A stretch of DNA of 64,000 nt, from positions 29,805-93,804 of the forward strand of contig JANWKT010000016.1 in assembly GCA_025451235.1 (NCBI GenBank), read 5' to 3'. Below are positions 60,178-64,000 of the stretch, one piece after another (position 1 is the first letter of the stretch; each line of letters opens with the position of its first letter). Both the position numbers and the translations under genes were made by a program. The notes under the pieces are model-generated. The model was given only the letters and a program-made list of their open reading frames with translations, made no database searches and was not told where the DNA came from. The DNA is from Flavobacteriales bacterium. GTDB taxonomy: Bacteria; Bacteroidota; Bacteroidia; CAIKAF01.

Positions 60178-61158
60178 TTATTTTTTTCTGCTCATGGCCT
60201 GTTCGATCAATAAAGAGATCACATCCATTTCCTTCATTTTTGCTGCCCGTATTTGCTGGGGTACAATGCTGGCACTTGAAAATCCGGGAATGGTGTTTAT
60301 TTCCATAAAGTAGGGTTCATCTTTATGAATGATAAAATCAATTCTTACCAAACCCTGGATGTTGAATAGGCCATAAATTTCGGCGGTTAGTTTCTGAACC
60401 TGGTTGTAGATCTTTTTTTCGAGCCGGGCTGGAGTGATCTCATCGCTCTGTCCGTTGTACTTGGCATCATAGTCAAAAAAATCATTATGCGGTACAATTT
60501 CTGTTATCGGTAAGGTTTTTACTTTCTCTCCATCGAAAAAAACACCACAGGTAACTTCAGTCCCTTTCAAAAATTCTTCAATGATTACTTCGTGGTCATG
60601 TTGAAATGCTTCCTCGATGGCAGCTACCATTTTCTTTTTTTCATACACCTTTGATGTAGCTACAGATGATCCACCATTGTTCGGCTTTACAAAACAAGGC
60701 AACTTGAGTTTTTTTACGATCTCATCCACATTCACAATCGCATCTGTATCCTTCACCAATACTGATTTGGCAACCGGAAGTTTTTCTGCAAAGCAGATCT
60801 TCTTGGTGAGGTATTTATTCATCGTCAATCCACTAATGGCTACGTTAGGCGAAGTATAAGGCAGGCCCATCATATCCAGGTAACCTTGGATCCTTCCATC
60901 TTCCCCTGGTGTGCCGTGGATGATATTATACACACAATCGAATTTTATTTTTTTAGTACCAATGGCACAGGTAAAATTATTTTTATCGATCGGGTATTTC
61001 TTTTTTCCATCGAGCACATGCCAATTCAGTCCTTTGATCAGAATTTTATAGGGTTTGTATTTTTTCAGGTCCATGGATTTGATCACCATGTCGGCACTGT
61101 TCATGGAAACTTCAAATTCACCTGAATCTCCACCACATATAACAGCAATATTTTTCAT
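60178..61158 (-). CDS. ddl: D-alanine--D-alanine ligase
   Basis: A 326-residue ATP-grasp enzyme of peptidoglycan precursor synthesis. Landmarks are the N-terminal CGGDSGEFEVSMNS, NIIHGTPGEDGRIQGYLDMM, CFVKPNNGGSSVATSKV, VIIEEFLKGTEVTCGVF and the metal-site EINTIPGFSSASIVPQQI. The plus-strand CAAATCTA at 61176-61183 (TAGATTTG on the coding strand) may be its -7 box. A diverging PASTA gene lies opposite, a pairing common in this phylum. Confidence 0.95.
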   Translation of the reverse strand: MKNIAVICGGDSGEFEVSMNSADMVIKSMDLKKYKPYKILIKGLNWHVLDGKKKYPIDKNNFTCAIGTKKIKFDCVYNIIHGTPGEDGRIQGYLDMMGLPYTSPNVAISGLTMNKYLTKKICFAEKLPVAKSVLVKDTDAIVNVDEIVKKLKLPCFVKPNNGGSSVATSKVYEKKKMVAAIEEAFQHDHEVIIEEFLKGTEVTCGVFFDGEKVKTLPITEIVPHNDFFDYDAKYNGQSDEITPARLEKKIYNQVQKLTAEIYGLFNIQGLVRIDFIIHKDEPYFMEINTIPGFSSASIVPQQIRAAKMKEMDVISLLIEQAMSRKK

Positions 61159-61272
61159 AGAAATATATAATGGTCCAAATCTAAGGAGAGAAAACTGTTA
61201 ATAGGCCTGAAATATATAATTTATTAAGCATTAAGATGTTTATAATTGGACGGCTTAATTGCCATATTTTAT

Positions 61273-61280
61273 TAACTTTG
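61273..61280 (+). promoter_or_regulatory. -7 box of the PASTA gene
   Basis: TAACTTTG is an exact TAnnTTTG match followed by CACC, 23 bp before the ATG at 61304. The nearest TTG upstream (61246) gives a long 24-bp spacer. The box falls inside the longer in-frame ORF, which argues against an earlier start. Confidence 0.65.
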
Positions 61281-61303
61281 CACCCTATTTTGAGTCCTTA
61301 CTC

Positions 61304-62071
61304 ATGTTTTTAAAAGATAAAAAATTCTGGAAAAATTTTCTGATCGCCACTGTCAGCATCCTGGTCATATCGTTTCTGATATTTAAAGGATTTGATATTT
61401 ATACCCGGCATGGAAGTTCAGTGGAAGTTCCGGATGTAGTAGGGATGAATATTGAAGAAGCTACCAAAGAGTTGAAAAGCAAGGGATTTAAAGTGGAAAT
61501 CGTAGATAGCTTATATGACCTTCCTGAAGAATTGAAGGATAAAAATATTGATTTTGGGGATGTGATCATGCAAAACCCCAAGGCCAAGGAAAAGGTAAAA
61601 AAAGGCCGCCGTTTTTATTTAATGGTTAGGACCTCTACCCCTCCGATGGTAGAAATGCCCGACCTGGTGGACCTTTCATTACGGCAGGCCATCAGTATAT
61701 TAGAAGCCAAAGGCTTAAAGTTCGGAAGGGCCATACCGAAACCAGGTCTGCCACCGGTGCAACGCCAGCTTTTTAAAGGAGTAGTGATCAAGCCTGGAAC
61801 CAAGATCCCCAAAGGGTCGGTAATCGATGTATGGGTGGGCAGTGGCGATGGAGAAGCGGTGGAGATAGAGATCCCAAGCCTGGTAGGGCTTACAAGAAAT
61901 GAGGCTTTAAAAAGATTAGGAAATTATGGATTGAACCCCGGTGCAGAAGTGTTTACGGTGGCTATGAGGGATAGCTCTGAAGCCAAGGTGATCCGCCAAT
62001 CTCCGGTTCCTAATCCGGAAAACAAAATCAACCAGGGAGAGGATATCGATATTTGGTACGGAGGAAAATGA
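61304..62071 (+). CDS. PASTA-domain membrane protein
   Basis: A 255-residue protein: short cytoplasmic N-terminus, one transmembrane helix (FLIATVSILVISFLIFKGF), then three PASTA domains. They start at VEVPDVVGMNIEEATKELKS, VEMPDLVDLSLRQAISILEA and IEIPSLVGLTRNEALKRLGN, each closing with a YLMVRTS/IDVWVGS/IDIWYGG strand. PASTA domains bind peptidoglycan fragments or partner enzymes. No kinase domain is attached. The ddl gene is divergent next door, consistent with cell-wall metabolism. Confidence 0.9.
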   Translation: MFLKDKKFWKNFLIATVSILVISFLIFKGFDIYTRHGSSVEVPDVVGMNIEEATKELKSKGFKVEIVDSLYDLPEELKDKNIDFGDVIMQNPKAKEKVKKGRRFYLMVRTSTPPMVEMPDLVDLSLRQAISILEAKGLKFGRAIPKPGLPPVQRQLFKGVVIKPGTKIPKGSVIDVWVGSGDGEAVEIEIPSLVGLTRNEALKRLGNYGLNPGAEVFTVAMRDSSEAKVIRQSPVPNPENKINQGEDIDIWYGGK

Positions 62072-62154
62072 AAAAAAAGAATAAGGTCCTCCTGGAGGTA
62101 AGTAATACTAGGATGCAGGTTTTTCCGTTATATTTGGGCTATAGCCCGTCGTTA

Positions 62155-64000
62155 ATGAAGAGAATTTTTACGAGTCTTTCAGGTTTTGTTATTTGTTTAG
62201 TGGCCTGGACCCAGGGAGCAGTTGGTACAAGCCCTTTGGAGTATAATCCCGAAAAATATTACCAGCATTTCGATAAACTCATTGACCATGAGGCCAAAAG
62301 CCTTTACCCGGCTTGTGGTACCAGCTTTTATTTATACGATACCCTTTCCCTGCCTTTTGTGGATGATTTTTCACATAATCATTTTACCACCTATCATAGC
62401 TGGGATTGGCCAAATCCGATGGACTCCATTGCCAGGGTTTATCGATTGACCCCAGATACATTTGCCTCGGATCTTCAACCTTTTAAATACCGGCTGGATA
62501 CCACCTATCATTATACCATGTTGGGAAATGCCCCGGATTCGATCGATTCGGTCCTCAGTACTCCCAGGACACTGATCTTATTTGGCAATTGCTTGAACCC
62601 CTTTGTTCCCACCGATACCTTCACCGTTTGGGGGGTGACCTCTTTAAGATATTATTGGGATACGTTGACGTTGACGGTGCAACCGGAAATCATTTTTCAT
62701 GATGGAATGTTAAATGGTGACACCATCGATACGATACAGGTATATCTTCCTATAGCCAATAATAATTATTGGATAGATAATTTCGCTTACCGGAATATTG
62801 CCATGGGAATTGATCCCCCTACCTATGGGGTCGTAACGTTCGACGGGACCAATGAATTCGGCAAAGCATATTCGCCCGGCGCTTCCAATTCTTATGGAGT
62901 GGCAGACTATCTTACGTCCAAGCCTATTGACCTGAGTACAGGCTCTAATATTTTCCTCAGTTTCTATAGTCAGCCCAAGGGATTGGGTTATCGACCGGAT
63001 GACCAGGATAGTTTAGTCGTCGAATTTTATTCTCCCCAAACTGCGCAATGGTACCATGCATGGTCGAATATCGGGGACACTTTGAGTGGAGATACCTGCA
63101 GGGGATTTCTACAAACTGTATTAGCCGTGAACAATCCTTTGTTCCTTCAAAAGGGATTTCAATTCCGTTTCAAGAATTGGGGAAATCTTTCCGGGAACCT
63201 CGACCATTGGAATATTGATTATGTAAGATTGAACAGCGGAAGAAATGTCAACGATACTTTGATAGAGGATGTGGCATTTGTATTTCTACCTCCCACTATA
63301 TTGAATAAGTATACCGCTATGCCTTATAATCAATTTGACCGGCTCATTGATTTAAAACCTAAGTGGAATAATTATTTGTCAAACCTGCACAATACAACCA
63401 AGACCATTACCTATGGTTTTGATTTCAGGGATGAAGCAGGAACTTTATGGAACCAATGGCCTACCAGCTATTTGCCAGTTCCTGTGGTTACAGGTCCAAT
63501 AGCTCCTTATAGCTCCAGCGGTTATAGCACTTTCCCAGGGTGGGCCGAACCGGATTTTAATTACCAGTTCACGGGCAATCCTCCTTATCCATTTACTGAT
63601 ACTGCTAAATTTACTATTGATCATTATTTTAATTGCAGCAGTACGGATGTGAATTCCGAGAATGATTCCATCAGGTTAAGACAGGATTTTATCAATTATT
63701 ATTCCTATGATGATGGAACCGCAGAACAATCCATGTGGTTAGGAACACCAGGATATATGACGGTAAAATTCACCAATAACAATCCGGATACGTTGAGAGC
63801 CATTCAATTTTATTTTTCTCCGGTAAAAGAAGATGTGAACTCCAGGTTCATTACCTTACAAGTGTATACCGGAAATATTTCAAACCCCACTTTGATCCAT
63901 CAGGAAAGCAGACAAGTGGGTGTATTGGACACAGATCCGAATGGAATTGTGAACAAGATCAACAATGGTTTTACCACTTATATTTTAAATGATACGGTTC
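62155..64000 (+). CDS. Large exported protein, 3' truncated
   Basis: The frame is open to the window end (615 codons visible). The chosen ATG at 62155 opens a signal peptide (MKRIFTSLSGFVICLVAWTQ). The frame is open to an ATG at 62068 that overlaps the PASTA stop (ATGA), which may reflect translational coupling. The mature protein is beta-rich and Asp/Thr/Tyr-rich, with jelly-roll-like stretches (LSTGSNIFLSFYSQPKGLG, LDHWNIDYVRLNSG, FINYYSYDDGTAEQS). A C-terminal T9SS domain is expected beyond the window. No enzymatic domain is visible. Confidence 0.8.
   Translation, partial: MKRIFTSLSGFVICLVAWTQGAVGTSPLEYNPEKYYQHFDKLIDHEAKSLYPACGTSFYLYDTLSLPFVDDFSHNHFTTYHSWDWPNPMDSIARVYRLTPDTFASDLQPFKYRLDTTYHYTMLGNAPDSIDSVLSTPRTLILFGNCLNPFVPTDTFTVWGVTSLRYYWDTLTLTVQPEIIFHDGMLNGDTIDTIQVYLPIANNNYWIDNFAYRNIAMGIDPPTYGVVTFDGTNEFGKAYSPGASNSYGVADYLTSKPIDLSTGSNIFLSFYSQPKGLGYRPDDQDSLVVEFYSPQTAQWYHAWSNIGDTLSGDTCRGFLQTVLAVNNPLFLQKGFQFRFKNWGNLSGNLDHWNIDYVRLNSGRNVNDTLIEDVAFVFLPPTILNKYTAMPYNQFDRLIDLKPKWNNYLSNLHNTTKTITYGFDFRDEAGTLWNQWPTSYLPVPVVTGPIAPYSSSGYSTFPGWAEPDFNYQFTGNPPYPFTDTAKFTIDHYFNCSSTDVNSENDSIRLRQDFINYYSYDDGTAEQSMWLGTPGYMTVKFTNNNPDTLRAIQFYFSPVKEDVNSRFITLQVYTGNISNPTLIHQESRQVGVLDTDPNGIVNKINNGFTTYILNDTV

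Noticed and set aside
61259..61303. TTG start 15 codons upstream for the PASTA protein
   Set aside because: That stretch contains the -7 promoter box TAACTTTG, so translation should start at 61304.
1..64000. CRISPR arrays, integrases, transposases, phage or conjugation genes
   Set aside because: None were found; repeats are palindromic or paired, not regularly spaced arrays, and no mobility protein is encoded.

Overview
The window is chromosomal DNA of a Bacteroidota bacterium, probably from the Chitinophagales, Saprospirales or Cytophagales side, although sequence alone cannot fix the family. Supporting signs are many secreted proteins with type IX secretion system (T9SS) C-terminal sorting domains, AT-rich promoters with the Bacteroidota -7 box TAnnTTTG, weak Shine-Dalgarno sites, a complete-looking menaquinone operon, and a flexirubin-free carotenoid operon with a CrtYcd-type lycopene cyclase. 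I see no rRNA, tRNA, CRISPR array, phage or transposase gene, so this looks like core chromosome with lineage-specific secreted proteins between housekeeping blocks.

Layout. 1-1440: 3' part of a T9SS cargo protein. 1470-8696 (minus): menF-menD-menB-menA-menC-menE plus a TonB_C protein. 8804-12212 (minus): a PKD/T9SS protein and a 474-residue protein of unknown function. 12462-21707 (plus): a small T9SS protein, then three consecutive two-gene units, each a small exported protein of 113-140 residues followed 14-20 bp later by a large T9SS cargo; each unit ends in its own intrinsic terminator. 21891-23463: a SAM riboswitch, a 31-codon leader ORF and homoserine dehydrogenase. 23526-25616: a PgpH-like 7TM-HD phosphodiesterase. 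25626-27989: a CHU_C gliding-type protein.

28216-32659 (minus): the carotenoid operon crtI-crtB-crtB-crtY(cd)-ykgJ with two tandem phytoene synthases. Diverging from it is a UbiE/MenG-like methyltransferase, which could finish the menaquinone pathway begun at 8.7 kb (menH and menI are not here). 33617-39449: another CHU_C protein, 3-hydroxyacyl-CoA dehydrogenase, exopolyphosphatase and a T9SS protein. 39467-42763: pabB-tilS-lemA. 43038-46621: rplM-rpsI-rpsB-tsf, then pyrH. 46622-51082: an unknown protein, a lamin-tail T9SS protein, a small conserved protein, ApbE and PlsC. 51367-56988: two successive two-component systems whose sensors both carry TPR domains (HisKA_2 kinase + LytTR regulator; HisKA_3 kinase + NarL regulator). 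57020-64000: a beta-propeller T9SS protein, a DUF2461 protein, ddl-cysQ, a PASTA protein and the start of another large exported protein.

The strongest candidates for something undescribed are the three small+large bicistrons at 13.5-21.7 kb, whose small partners appear to share one beta-alpha-beta-beta-alpha-beta (ferredoxin-like) pattern without a metal motif, and the short ORF directly after the SAM riboswitch. Several long intergenic palindromes (17.3, 28.1, 45.7, 51.1, 51.2 and 58.5 kb) are also notable. Function calls rest on motif recognition by eye; no database search was run.
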